Source: Amoebidium appalachense (Eukaryota; Ichthyosporea). Taken from it: a DNA stretch of 64,000 nucleotides. The position numbers and the translations under genes are program-made. The DNA is taken from the NCBI GenBank assembly GCA_963693365.1, contig CAVNZM010000012.1, positions 7,440,001-7,504,000 on the forward strand. Direction: 5' to 3'. Positions 1 through 12,041 of this stretch are shown here, piece after piece. The notes under the pieces are model-generated. The model ran no database searches, was not told the DNA's origin, and saw only the letters and a program-made list of their open reading frames with translations. Every line of letters begins with the position of its first letter. Positions within the stretch are counted from its first letter, which is position 1.

Positions 1-106
1 TGGCTGAATGAGTGTGCATGTGTGCGTTGTCAGGTGAAGCGGGGGGGAGGGGAGGGTTGAATGCGCTATAAAGTACGAAGTACACATACAACGGGGGGGG
101 GGGGGG

Positions 107-300
107 GGGGGGGGGGGGTTGAATGCGTCATAAAGTGCGAAGTACACAAGAACAACGGATAACACGATGCAGAGTGCAAACCACACATAAAGAGTATGCA
201 TATTAAGCAGAGCCCATCCTTAGGGGGCGGCACGTCATCCACAATACCTGTGTTTCGACCCATTCACCTCGTTCACAAACCCCAACCCAGATACTGTTTC
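107..300 (+). repeat. Dispersed G-headed repeat, copy 1
   Basis: A G run is followed by TTGAATGCGTCATAAAG, then GTGCGAAGTACAC, a GCAGAGCCCATCC core and TTCGACCCATTCACC. The same order of blocks recurs many times in the window. The next G run (306-350) follows directly. This copy lies just beyond the left end of the visible DOMON exons and in antisense to them. No coding potential is credible. Confidence 0.6.
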
Positions 301-302
301 AC

Positions 303-305
<3 letters not shown>

Positions 306-350
<45 letters not shown>
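306..350 (+). repeat. Poly-G run of about 45 nt
   Basis: Uninterrupted G homopolymer. It creates the poly-Pro tail of the overlapping minus-strand open frame, which belongs to the intron following the DOMON exon ending at 378. Confidence 0.95.
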
Positions 351-377
351 GGGAAAGGAGGAGGGGAGGAGGCACAC

Positions 378-978
378 CATCCTTTCACAGCAGACGGCAC
401 AACTACGGTGAAGTGGAGGTCCGAACCTTTAATCGTCCAATTCATGTTGGCTCCGTTAAGTGTTTGGATCGACGAAGTCACCAGTCCATCGTTAAAGGTG
501 CATTTGTGAGACGTGACGTTTGGGGTACCCGGATATGACGTAAGAGAGACGGTTTGATTGGTTGATTTAGAAATTGTGGGCATGGGTTTGGTTGTGTAGG
601 TAGGTGTAGTTGTGGGTGAGGGGGTGGGGATGGGTGAGGACTCGGATTTTGTTGCAGGGGTCGCTTCAAATACTGCCGCTGAAATTGGAGTGGCAGTGGA
701 GGAGGGGGTTTTTTCTTCCGCGGCGGGTTTTTTTGTGGTGGTGGTGGTAGTTTCGGTGGTTTTTGCGGGTTTTTTCGTGGTAGTGGTGGGGGCTGGGGTG
801 GCGTCAGGGACGGCAGGTGAATCTGCGGCCGCTACAGGAACGGGAGCGGTTTTTGTTTGGGCGGCGCATTTATCGATGCTCACTTTGAATGACCCGGCCC
901 GACCCGAACCCAAATGGCCCATTGAGAATTCGGTGCTGCTACTGTAGGCGTAAATCAGGTTGGCTGATCCTGTGAGCT

Positions 979-1056
<78 letters not shown>

Positions 1057-2714
1057 AGGGCGGAGAGAGGAACTGAGCGGAGGGAGGGAAGGGGGTTAGA
1101 ATGTGTTACAGATTACGGTGTGCACATCCATGTCGGATAACGTAACTGAGATTTTGCGACGCGCAAAAACAGTATGCATCATAAGTAGAGCCTAATGCTT
1201 TCCCGGGGGGGAGGGGAGGGGAGAGGGGGCGGGGGAGAGGGTGGGGAGGGGAGTAAGTAGGGAGACAAGGAGAGAAAGGGGGATGCAAGGGGCAGAGACG
1301 AAGAGGTGGGGAAGGGAGAGGGAGGGAAAAAAGGGTGTAGTGAAGCATGGCGGGCATGGGATATGGTGGTGGTGGTTAAGGGGGAGGAGGGGGGTTTTGA
1401 ATGCATCAAAAAGTACGAAGTACACAAGAACAAACGGATAACACGATGCAGAATGCAAGCCATACATAAAGAGTATGCATAATAAGCAGAGCCCATCCTC
1501 AGGGAGGGGCCACGTCATGCACAGTACCCGAGTTCGACCTATTCACCTCGTTAACGAAACCCAACTCAGATACTGTTTCACTTGAACATGGGTAGGTCAC
1601 CCGTCTTGATCAGAGACGAGCAGGGTTGCTTATGCAGGCAAGGGCAGTGGGAAAGGCCGGGGGTTAAAGTTGCAGCAGTAAGCAGAAGCAAGAAAAATAT
1701 AGATAGGAACTCAGGAGACGGGGCTTCTAGGAAGCTCCCCCGTCGCTACCTAAGTCGATACTTCCCTGGCTAACATACTACACCAGCTGAAAAGATTTAA
1801 GTCCCGAAGGCCGCAGAATTCGCAATCAGAGGGGAAAATATGAGATTTGACCCACGCCGCAGGGTAGTAACACGCTTACTAGGGTGGAACTTTAACGTCT
1901 TCGAACGGAAAGCTATGCCCCCGGATGTCAGCCGGAAATATGGTATCACCCATTGCTTTGGGCTTGAAAAAAGCCAAATCGATAGTCCGAGTTATGTTAC
2001 ACCGGCGGGTAACATGCCGCATGGGTTCCAAGGGAGCTGTTGCCAACAGAGCGGTGTGTGTGTGTGTGTGTGTGTGTGGTGGGGGGGGGGGGGGGGGGGG
2101 GGGGGGGAGGGGGGAGGGGGGTGAGAACACAACAGAACACGAAGTATGAAGTGCACACTTTTGACAGATGACAAAGGACACGAGTATGCAAAATAAAGCA
2201 GAACTCATACCCCAGGGGTGCCTGGGGAAACGGGGGGAGGGTGGAGGGAGCCTGGGGAAAGGAGGGGGGGGGGGGGGGGGGGGTGGGGGGGGGGGGGTGG
2301 GTGCAGGACACATGCAAAGGCAAACATTCAAGTATGCAACATCATCCATGAGCACAGTATGCGTCATAAGCAGAGCCCATCCTCAGGGAGGGCCCAAGTC
2401 ATCAATTGCGTCTGAGTTTCGACCCCTTAGCCCGCGTATATACGACTCTCCAACTCAGACAGCAGCATCAACTGAACTTGGGAGGGTCAATCCGTCTTGA
2501 TCAAAGACGAGCAGGGTTGCTTATGCAAGCAAGGTGAGCAAAACGGTGAAGATGTGTGTGAGGGAGGGGGGGGGGGGGGGGGGGAGGGGGGGGGGGGGGG
2601 GGGGGGGGTTGAACCTTGAAGCTTTCACCCTTGTTTACTTGGCGGGAGAAAGTTAGAACGGAGCTGCCATCTGAATTGGACGCTGAAGCGCCCGACACGA
2701 GACTCTGATCCGCC

Positions 2715-2746
<32 letters not shown>

Positions 2747-3271
2747 TGTGTGTGTTATGTAGACAGAAGTAACGGGTGAGCCATCAAACAAACTCAGAGT
2801 TTTCCCGACACGCTACACCAGAATATCCCCCACCTCCTTTCCCCCCCTCCCCCTCCCCCTGCGTGCTCCGGTTCCACCCCAGTTTCTGTCTTCCACATGA
2901 CGCTGACACACGGGGGGGGGGGGGGGGGGGGGGGTCCACAGATAAGGCACGCGCCCCTAAGGCATACAAGTCTCATCAGAGATCATCAGAGATACATTAC
3001 AAGCATCTAACTTAAGTGGTGAGACATATTGTGCAGATTTGTGAGTGCGTGCACTTTTCTCTGTGGGAAAGGGGGGGAAAGGGTAAGGGTGGCGGGGGGA
3101 AGGGGGAGTTGGGAAAAGGGGGAAGGGGGGGCACGTACGGAGACGGTCACACCGGGGCCATAAGTGCCCTTCAGGTCGTACTCAGCTACCCTCCCACTGT
3201 CCACAAACCCAATCACCGCATCCCCTGGCACCATGCCCCCTGTCTTGGAAAACCCTACTGCCAACCTGTGT

Positions 3272-3303
<32 letters not shown>

Positions 3304-3573
3304 ACGTGTGAGTGAGTAAGTGTGTGACGGAGTGTGTGCATGTGTGTGTGGAAGATGGGGCACAGGACAGAGGGGGGGGGGGGGGGGGGGGGGGAGGGGA
3401 GGAGATGTGTTAGAGAGTGGCAATGATGGAAGAAAAGACATCGAAAAAATAATAAATACAAAAAAGACAAAGGCACGAAAGACGAATCAAAAACGTCCAG
3501 ATAACAGAAACTGGAGCAGAAACAATATCAGGAATTTGGTGGGAAGGGAGGGGTGTGTGTGTGTGTGTGGGGA

Positions 3574-3608
<35 letters not shown>

Positions 3609-4003
3609 TGGCTCTACAAGCAAGAAAAATTTCTACTTTGTGGCCTCTCAATCCGCCCTTTCCTCACCAGCATAAGGGGACACAACCGTTTTTTTTTCCG
3701 GGGGGGGGGGGGGGGGGGGGATGAGGGGGGAGGGGGGAGGAGTTGAAAGGGGAGGAGGCGGAAAAGTTGGGGGGGGGGGGGGGGGGGGGGGAGTTAGTTT
3801 CATGCGTCTGACACCTAATAACGTACCATGATTTGATAGCGGGGGTCTTTGTGGCCGTGACGTAAATTCTGTTTCCCTCCAAATACCATGTAATCGACAT
3901 TCCATCTTCGGTGATCGTAGATGTGGCCTTCCCGTTGTGGGTCCCACATGTGACTTCTTGCCCGTTTGCTAGGGCAAGAAGGGAGAGTGCGCAGAGCGCG
4001 ATA
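378..4003 (-). CDS. Secreted tandem-DOMON-domain protein (partial, both ends incomplete)
   Basis: Four exons on the minus strand join in phase: 4003-3827, 3265-3139, 2713-2629 and 969-378. Exon 1 starts with a hydrophobic signal-like stretch (SIALCALSLLALANG). It continues into a DOMON-like domain (ITWYLEGNRIYV, then W completed across the intron, then LAVGFSKTGGMVPGDAVIG, then LTFSRQVNKG, then NLIYAYSSS). DOMON domains are extracellular beta-sandwiches that bind haem or sugar in known families. Exon 4 then encodes a Thr/Pro/Lys-rich linker of about 100 residues and the start of a second DOMON-like unit. Its last codon is again a Trp split by a phase-2 intron, as in the first unit. No in-frame Met is visible near the start, so a short first exon probably lies above 4003. 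The second unit continues beyond the left edge. The exon 3 donor (GTGAAAG at 2628) was chosen because it restores phase. The domain is recognised by pattern only; exact ligand and family are unknown. Confidence 0.62.
981..1056 (+). repeat. Compound T(n)G(n) tract
   Basis: About 30 T followed by about 45 G. It sits in the intron just upstream (minus sense) of the DOMON exon 969-378, so in the sense strand it reads C(n)A(n) before the acceptor. Confidence 0.95.
1386..1790 (+). repeat. Dispersed G-headed repeat, long copy
   Basis: Begins with a G-rich run and TTTTGAATGCATC, then GTACGAAGTACACAAG, GGATAACACGATGCAG, GAGTATGCATAATAAGCAGA, the CGACCTATTCACCTCG block and a 3' part with CCGTCTTGATCAGAGACGAG and GGGTTGCTTATGC. 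One of the longest copies. It lies inside the DOMON intron, antisense to that gene. Coding was rejected because related copies shift frame freely. Confidence 0.65.
2126..2545 (+). repeat. Dispersed G-headed repeat, tandem/nested copies
   Basis: Two adjacent partial units follow G runs. The second holds ACATGCAAAGGCAAACATTC, AAGCAGAGCCCATCC, GTATATACGAC and CCGTCTTGATCAAAGACGAG, nearly identical to the copies near 18.9, 19.3 and 29.5 kb. Lies in a DOMON intron, antisense to the gene. Confidence 0.65.
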
Positions 4004-4012
4004 CTGTTTGTT

Positions 4013-4067
4013 GTACGTGTGTGTGTGTGTGTGCATGTGTGTGTGTGGTGGTGGTGGTGGTGGTGGT

Positions 4068-4100
<33 letters not shown>

Positions 4101-4285
4101 CTGGGGGGGGGTGTGTGTGTGTGTCGTGTGTGCTTGCACGTGACAGCTAGGAAGGGGAGGGGGTGGAGCGAGGTGGGTGGTGGTGGTTTTTTGGGAAGGA
4201 AAGAGTTGGTGTTCGTTTGTCAGCATCGAGGAGTTATGGCAGTATTTGTCCCCCCCCCCCCCCCCCCCCCCGTTCTCCCCTCCCT

Positions 4286-4326
<41 letters not shown>
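4013..4326 (+). repeat. Cluster of (GT)n, (GTG)n, poly-G, poly-C and (CA)n
   Basis: (GT)n, then (GTG)n, then about 45 G. After about 120 bp come about 22 C and (CA)n of about 40 nt. The (GT)n sits just upstream (minus sense) of the first visible DOMON exon. One G-run/(GT)n order at 4101-4125 is the reverse of the usual order in this window. Confidence 0.9.
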
Positions 4327-4331
<5 letters not shown>

Positions 4332-4879
4332 ACCCCGTGCTCCCCCCCCGCCCCCCGGACTCGGGGGGGGGGGGGGTCAATTTGGTAGTGTCCCATTAGC
4401 TCCTATTCCCCCCTTTGCCCCTTCCCCGCCCAAGATTTCCTATAGACGGGCTCTAGTTTTACTGTTGCATTCCCTCACTCAGTGCCGGTAATACTTACTG
4501 TGAAGGGGGGAAGGGGGGAAGGGGGCTGGGCTCAAGAAGGGGCTAGGGTGAGATTTTAGGAGGGAAGAAGACTGTGTTGGACTGGAGGGTGTGTGTGTGG
4601 TGGGGGGAGGGGGAGGGGGGGGATTCTGATCTCAGTACATGGCTTGGCGAGGGAGAGGAGCAGGAAGGGAAGGCAGGGGATACTTTTTTTCTTCTCGGGG
4701 GGGGGGGGGGGGGGGGGGGGAGAGGGGAGGGGGATTGCATGCAGGGATGACATGGTGTGTAGGTATGCCTAGTGTGCGCGTGCAGGAATGTGTGTGTGTG
4801 TGGGAAGGAGGGGGGCAGGGGGAGTTGTGTGTGTGTGTGTGAGTGTGTGTGTGTGTGTGCGCACGCACGCGTGTACCGC

Positions 4880-7590
4880 ACCACTCACTCAGGTATGTAA
4901 ATGTGTGTGTGTGTGTTTGTGTGTTTTCTTTGCTTGCCACGGTGATTGTGTGTGTTGTAATGTTTAACAGTGCCATGGGTGACTGTGTGAAGAGAGAGCA
5001 ATTTTTTGTGTGCGCTAGATATGCCAATCACGCATGGAGATAGATCCTTGCGTGCATGCACCATGAAGTTGATTGCCAATGTTTCTGCTCTTCCCTTCTT
5101 TAATTTATTGACATTGAAATTTCATCTTCTCATTCAAACCTGCAACTTGGGGTGCTTTAAAGCAAATTCCAATGTATGTTCGTGTGACAGTGAGTATGTG
5201 TTCTGAGATTCAATTTGTCTGTGTATGTGCTGTTCGATTCCGGTTATTGTGCACACGTGGCTGTCTGTAAATTCGTACTTCTTTTTTCCCCTTAAAACTG
5301 TGTATGTGAGGCTGAACAGCGGTATGATTTGACATAGACCGATTTCTAAGGTTCCGATTTGAATTGCAAGCGCAGAAAGGCAGTCATTATGTTTGTAGCA
5401 AACACAAGTTGATGAACATGATTTGTTTTCACGTCACCGAAGCCGTTTCTTTACCGTCTCCGCAAGGTGCAAAAAAAATTAAAAAATAGAACATCTTGCA
5501 CAATAGAGTGAAACAACCCAAACACAAGCAGTTCGGTACTCACCTTTGCCTAATCATGATGCTGAAGAATGGCTTGCCTGTTGCAACGGGAGGAGAAAAG
5601 AAGACGAAGGAAATTATTATACAGAAAGGAGAGTTGTGTGTTTATGTTTTAACCCTTGGGACTAGGTACAACTGCAGAGTTAGTTACTCAGTTAAAATAC
5701 TATAAGCGTGTTTGTAGGTCTACTCTGCAGACGCACTCTCTATATTCCAATCCATTCAAGGAATACAACCCAGACTCAACCCAGTTGGTGAAAAACACTG
5801 CCTCAGCTAAGCGCGCTACTGAATATTCGGTGTGTTGGGGTGGGTGCCACCAAGATTCTAAAAGAAAGGAAAATGAACCGCATGCATGTAAATAAAGGGG
5901 AGGACCACTATCTCCTTTCGTTATGAGGTCGCCTTTGGCAGAATCATATTTGCATGCGGGCAGGGCCGCAGGGGCCGGGGAACCATGGCCAGTTGAGTGA
6001 CTTGAGTCTTGGCCCACGTGTGAATAGGCCTCTCCGATTCACCCTGCTGCACCTGATTGGTTGTGGGTATACAATGGTACATGATGCCGCGGCCAGATCA
6101 TATTCATGTCAACCCTAAACAGAGAAAACTTTATACATACCTGAGTTACCATATTCAAAAAGAATTGCTATGAGCTTTCTATTTTGTTTTGAACATTTCA
6201 ATCAAGTAGAAAGCAATGCATATGATGGTGTTCGGCGTTGTGCAAGACTGCACGTTGTATCCCAGACATACCCACTACAAGTCTATTTTTGTACCCACGT
6301 TGAAGATTCTAATTGGTCTACTATTTTCCTCTTCAAATCTCCCAAAACACTTTCTTGGAACATGTCAAATCATTTTTTGGAGTTTTAAACTTTTAAAGAC
6401 GTCGGGCTGTTGCATGCTGTCCAATAAATAGCAATAAAACAAACATAAGAAACTCAAACATAATCGGCGTTTTGTCAATGCGTGTCCCTGTTTTGTTTGT
6501 TAGATTATCTAAAGAGTAGGCCTTAAGAGGTCGCATTTGTATAAATATTTATGAAACTCGTAATGTACCTTCACGCCCCAGCATGGGAGAGACACTTCGA
6601 GAGTTTTGAAGGATCGCGTTTGTAGGACTGGGTTGTGCGAAATCACATTTTCATTGGCCCAATGCACCCGAGTGATTGGCGCACGCGGCAGCGGCCTGGG
6701 ACCATGATTGAACCAGCTCTCTAGTGATTTAGATGCTTAATTGTTATATACCAAAAAAAAAAAGTAGGAGCAAGAGAAATGGTTATTCAGCTAACTACTA
6801 TAATTCCAAACTTAGGGGAAACAAGCATTCGATGGGTGCTATAGCAGGATCACATATGATCTGCGGCTGGTTTTCATAAGAATGTACAGCTTACGTCAAT
6901 TGGCTCTTCGGCAAGGTCATATCACGCAGTGAATATGACCCATTTGTGTTTGCCAATCACATCGTCATCAAATGATCCTGATCATCCTGTCACACTGTGT
7001 AGGCAATAGATCTGACGGTCGGGTCTTCCGAGCCCGGGCCACAATGACTCAATGCATTCAAACTATCACATGATCACCAGGGCCGGGTCACCACTCACCA
7101 GTGCCCGGCGATCATGAGTGCGCTGGCCATGCCACCGGGGCATGACGGTAAACTCCAGTTGATCCTCATGTCGCAAAAAGAAGTCACGGGCACATGTACA
7201 TGGGCGCCTCATTGGCGCCCCAGTGCACCAGTGCACCCACTCGTATTACGGTACCTAAAACACTTTGCCCACGACCGTCGTCAGCCGCAAGTTCATGGCG
7301 AACATACATATTACATCGTTCTCTATAACCTGACAAGCTTTGGGGGTCTGCTTGTATATTAGTTGGCTCGTGCACACAAGCGTGTCTGCAGCAGAGTCTG
7401 CAGCTGTGAGCTCGAGGTATACGTACGTAGCATGCATATGTGTGTGCATGGCTGCGCGCGCGTGTGGGTAAATTTGTGCTTGTGTGTGTACACGTGCGAG
7501 CGAGCGTGTATTGGAGATGCACACGGGGCGGTGTGTACGCGAGCTGCAGCGAGAAGGGGGAGGAGGGAAGCGGGGGAGTGAGTGTAATCA
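4880..7590. other. Intergenic, mostly unique, moderately AT-rich DNA without a recognisable gene
   Basis: Apart from short GT stretches near 4.9 kb, this is non-repetitive sequence. Open frames are short (105 codons or fewer), lack family signatures and are not linked by convincing splice sites. I see no tRNA or rRNA. Several ATAAA-like words occur but cannot be tied to a transcript. Confidence 0.6.
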
Positions 7591-7602
7591 TGTAAGAGGC
7601 GA

Positions 7603-7937
<335 letters not shown>

Positions 7938-7939
7938 AA

Positions 7940-8208
7940 GACACGCACACTGTCAGGGAGCAAGAAAGACAGAATGGGAGAGAAAAGGTCACGGCGTCTT
8001 TTTGTGTGCATAAGTGCACCGGATGTACACTCGCTTTGAGCATATTATCATTGAGTGTGCACGGTGATGTGATTTTGCGTGCCTGAGTGCACGTGTTTCA
8101 CAGTGTACGGCACACAAAGTGTGTGCATGTTTGCCGCAATAAAGCCTGCATGCGGGCGCGCATATCCGGGTGTGTGAGCGTCTGTATTCCTTCTTTGGCA
8201 TTTTGTTT

Positions 8209-8246
<38 letters not shown>

Positions 8247-9500
8247 CTGTGTGTGTGTGTGTGGGACATGTACGCTTTGGGTGCGTTCGCGTTTGTATAA
8301 GAGCACAGGGTGTCTTGCGGCTTGGTATCTCCTTGTGCACGCATGCAGGCGGGTATTTGCACGTCATCGACCAGACCTATGGGGTTTTAAACGGAGGGGG
8401 GATGCCTTCAAAATCAGGCCATGGGAGAACGAGGAGAAACCAGTGGCACACGAATTGGGAGGGGAAACGGGGAGAGAGGGAGGGGGGAGAGGGGGGAGGG
8501 GGGAAAGGTTTAAACTACTCCGAGTCGTGCAATGTTGTAACATGTACAGCAACTTTAATTTGCCTAATTACACTGCCCCCGCACCATTTCTGGCTATCCT
8601 TGCAAACCGTGCTGTGTTTACCCCCTCACCCCCCACCCCACACCCCCCCCCCCCCTCCCCCCCCCCACCGCCCCTCTTCTCCCCCTCTCCCCTTCACTCA
8701 CCCCTTCCCCCCCTCCCATCCCTTCTGTTTATATTCCCCAAACCCACGGCCAACTCCACAAAGCTTTGGGACATACCAGATTCATTCTGTCTTAGGATCT
8801 TGATTCCAAATAGAGTCACACGGTACCTCTATTCAGCATTTTTTAACTTTTTTTGGTGTTCCTGTGCACAAGCTGATGCAAAATAGACACGCGCAACTCA
8901 AATGAAGCGCATTACCAGAGCCAATAGACGATCCAATTTCTTGACTTCTAGATTTCACTATGTAAGTTTCAGATGCGCACATTCACTAGACTATGCCACA
9001 GTGTGGCACTAGCCAAGTGTACAAGCGAGAACCCCGTTTCACACTGCTCCTCTCCTCAGAGATCATCAGCACAGTCGAACGTTTCCACACAATTGGGTCA
9101 CGTAAATAAAACCATGCCACTGCGGCACAAAGACATTTCTCCTCAATTTGGCGCACAAATATATATCATATGTCATGTATATCAGCAAGGCTACGGCACC
9201 ACAGTGAAACAAAAGTATCAGATAGAGTACAGTACGTCAGTTAAAGCCATCTTCCCCATTGGCCACGGTTCCATTTTTTCCAAAGAACATGCAAGCCGTT
9301 TTCCGGGAAGGGCAGCCGAGCTCGAGGTGCTCTCTGAGCACAGTTCTAATAACACAACAAGGGATTCCTTTACACCAAAACGATTCATTGGCAGCCAACA
9401 GAGCTGAGCTATGTATAAAGCAGAATGTTTGGTTCCCCTGAATTCAGCCTAGCTGCTTCACGGGTCATGAGGGAGGGAAACAAAAAAACAAACAAACAAC

Positions 9501-9531
<31 letters not shown>

Positions 9532-9680
9532 GGGGGGGGGGGGGGGGACACCGTTGAAACGTTTAGTGATCATGAGCGTTGCGCCCCTGAACCTGGACTG
9601 CCTCCCGGGCCCGGTGGAGGAGGGAAAAAAAAAAAAAAAAAAAAAAAAAAAGAAGAAGAAGAAGAAGAAGGAAAAACTTT
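7940..9680. other. Intergenic DNA with (GT)n, poly-C and poly-A/poly-G tracts
   Basis: Contains (GT)n at about 8214-8262, a C-rich stretch at about 8625-8720, an A(n)G(n) tract at about 9500-9547 and an A-rich (A)n(GAA)n tract at about 9626-9670. A 144-codon plus frame (8973-9407) has no recognisable domain, no splice partners and unremarkable composition, so I do not call it a gene. Confidence 0.6.
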
Positions 9681-10563
9681 TTTTCTTTTGACTGGATTTA
9701 TTCGACAGAAAGATATGACAAGTATGCACGGCATACTGAGAAGACAATAAAAAACTTCACGAGTTATCCAGTAGCAAGTGCATACTGAGATACCTGAACA
9801 CTGTGTGAAAATCATATAAATACTCAATGTGACGACCAACAGAATTCAACAAAAAGTCTAAAGTGTTCACATTGCCAGCTAGTGTAGCAGATACCCGGAG
9901 GGAAAGAGGTAAAACGCGACATAAAAATTCACACCTATCAACATGCTTGCGATTAAAAAGGTCAGCACAAAAGTGGCACCAGCGGCGATGAAAACAAGAA
10001 TTACAGCGCCACTGCACAACTTCCCAGGCAATATCAACATCAGAGCACCATACAGACTTATCTACAAGGGTGGTATCCATACGTACAGTAGGAGAAATGT
10101 ATCCTGCCAAAGCTCCCAAAAAGCGATAATGATCAGTACGGTGTTGCCTAAGGAACATAACACATGCCGACTGAGTTTTACCTTTGATTTCTCTATCAGA
10201 ACGAGAAAGAAACTTATACTGCGTATGGTAATAACGCGAAAAGGCAGAAAAAACAGGAAGAGAAAAGAAAGAGGGAGTGAGATAGCGAGAGGAAGAATCA
10301 GGTGGAAAGAGGGTAGGCTGAGGACATTCAGAAGTAGCGTTGGTGAATCGGGGGGAAAGAGGGATGGAGGGAGGGGGGGGAAAGAAAGCATAAAGAGGGT
10401 GACCATCAGGTAGCCTAACTAAATGAAAACAAAAACGAAGAGACAATTCCTCCATACGACAAACAGCAGACGACAATCCAAACATACTGATTAAGGGAGG
10501 CACAAACCGAGTACGAAACAAGGAAAAACGAAATTTCACATGCCCCAAGCTTCTCATTTTCAC
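9681..10563 (-). mobile_element. Fragment resembling the C-terminal end of a non-LTR retrotransposon (LINE) ORF2
   Basis: A 268-codon minus-strand frame (10563-9757) carries a CCHC knuckle, C-X2-C-X7-H-X3-C, at about residues 196-211 (CHFCADLFNRKHVDRC). This resembles the knuckle found after the reverse transcriptase in many LINE ORF2 proteins. About 60 nt past the stop is AATAAA (minus strand, near 9700), followed by an A-rich stretch, as at a polyadenylated 3' end. No reverse transcriptase motif is visible upstream. It would be a 5'-truncated insertion, or the 3' part of a host gene with a similar knuckle. Confidence 0.42.
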
Positions 10564-10956
10564 GGTACTTGCACAGTACGCATTTACTCAAATTTCTGTG
10601 TGTTAACGTACGCGTTTCACTCAATGATTTCTGTGACTCTATTCATATTAGGTCACCTTTATTGAGGTTTTTTTTAGTTGTGGCAGCAGAGATATCAACT
10701 TATCGTTTTCACTCCTGCCTTTAGTGTTTATTTGTATTTTTATACCTTTGGGTCGACGTCCGTATTCCAGTGAGCCTACTTCTGATTTGAGTGACTCGAA
10801 AATCGTCTCTCGAGATATCTGGGATATCTCTTTTTCGTGTCCTTGGAACATTGAGCACATCAATAAAGTCATTATAAAAAAAAAAGAAATTTCTATTTTG
10901 CTGAGCATATCAATAAAGTCGTTAGAAAAAATAAAAAAATTCACATCGATATAGTC

Positions 10957-10962
<6 letters not shown>

Positions 10963-11002
<40 letters not shown>
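10963..11002 (+). repeat. (TA)n microsatellite
   Basis: About 20 TA units. Just upstream, two near-copies of the words CATCAATAAAGTC and TATCAATAAAGTC lie about 50 bp apart in A-rich DNA. Confidence 0.95.
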
Positions 11003-11006
<4 letters not shown>

Positions 11007-12041
11007 TCACACAGTGTCACACCGTTCTGTGATCTGCTGTTCGTCGTCATCTGCATTCCTGAGACACCGATTGGCGTAAAATGGCGTTTCAAAGCTGATT
11101 GGACAGAACGTGATGCTGGGCATTGCTGGCTGTGGCTCCCTCCACCCTCACAGCTTCTGGCCAAAAAATGTAAAAAATGAATTTACAAACAAGTCAATAA
11201 GAAGAATATATAAATCTTTTTCTTATAAAAGGAATTTTGACACGTTTTTTAGACACAAAAACAATATATTACTTGCGTATATTGTATTATAATCTTTCTT
11301 TACCTACTGGTGATAGCTAAAGAATCAATATACGATTATTAGGCCAAATAAAATTACCGGTTCCGCTTAAAAACCTGAGGAGTCAAGGTGTATTTTGTCG
11401 ATTCAATCAGGCAATTAACTCACGGCAATGCCTCATTCTCCCTACATCCAATCAAACAAGTTATACTCATTTTGTTATCTACTAAACAATTTATAAATGT
11501 TAGTAAAAGAGCTTACAAGAAGAGCTTTACACTATGTTATCACGACAATATTTCGCTGCCGCATAAGACATTCCAAGCTGCGGCACCATATGACAATTAG
11601 TCTAAAAAAGCATGTCGACTTTTCATTTAGTATACATGACATTCATTTAATCTACGGCCTGCGTTTTGACGTCATTGTATTTGGACTACAAGTTCGGGTG
11701 AGTGCCGTCTGACTGTAGTACACTGTACCACGCGTCCGCTGTCCGCCATCAATTCGTTGTGTGCTCGAAACGAGGAGTGGGTTGTTTAGATACCTATGTT
11801 GTACCTACATGTTTTCATAGCGAAACAATGCACCACAGACAGGCAAGAAGTGGTTTCTTTATAGTGTTAAGCTAGTGTTTTCTCTCTGCAGCAGCAATAC
11901 AGCATAGGTTACCAGCCCTCTCCGGGCTTTGCCACAACAACATGCAAGCGAACACATAGTGCCAGCTACGTCACCCGATTTTTTATTTTTTATTTTTGCT
12001 TGTTGGAACTAGTGTGTGCTGTGTGTTTAGTAGGTTAGAGA
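11003..12041. other. Intergenic, unique AT-rich DNA upstream of the kinase
   Basis: No homopolymer blow-ups and no supported gene. The region just before 12042 is the presumed promoter and 5' leader of the kinase. I cannot assign a TATA box or initiator with confidence. Confidence 0.5.

Noticed and set aside
299-377. Poly-Pro C-terminus of the open frame 922-299
   Set aside because: It is translation through the poly-G run of the intron after the donor at 377; the DOMON exon ends at 378 in phase.
1840-2367. Minus/plus frames with LAFFKPKAMGDTIFPADI and poly-Pro
   Set aside because: Considered as the next DOMON exon, but no acceptor/donor pair keeps phase, and the exon 2713-2629 joins directly to 969-378.
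8973-9407. 144-codon plus-strand frame
   Set aside because: No domain, no hydrophobic pattern, no splice partners; a frame of this length is expected by chance in about 5 kb of mixed-composition DNA.
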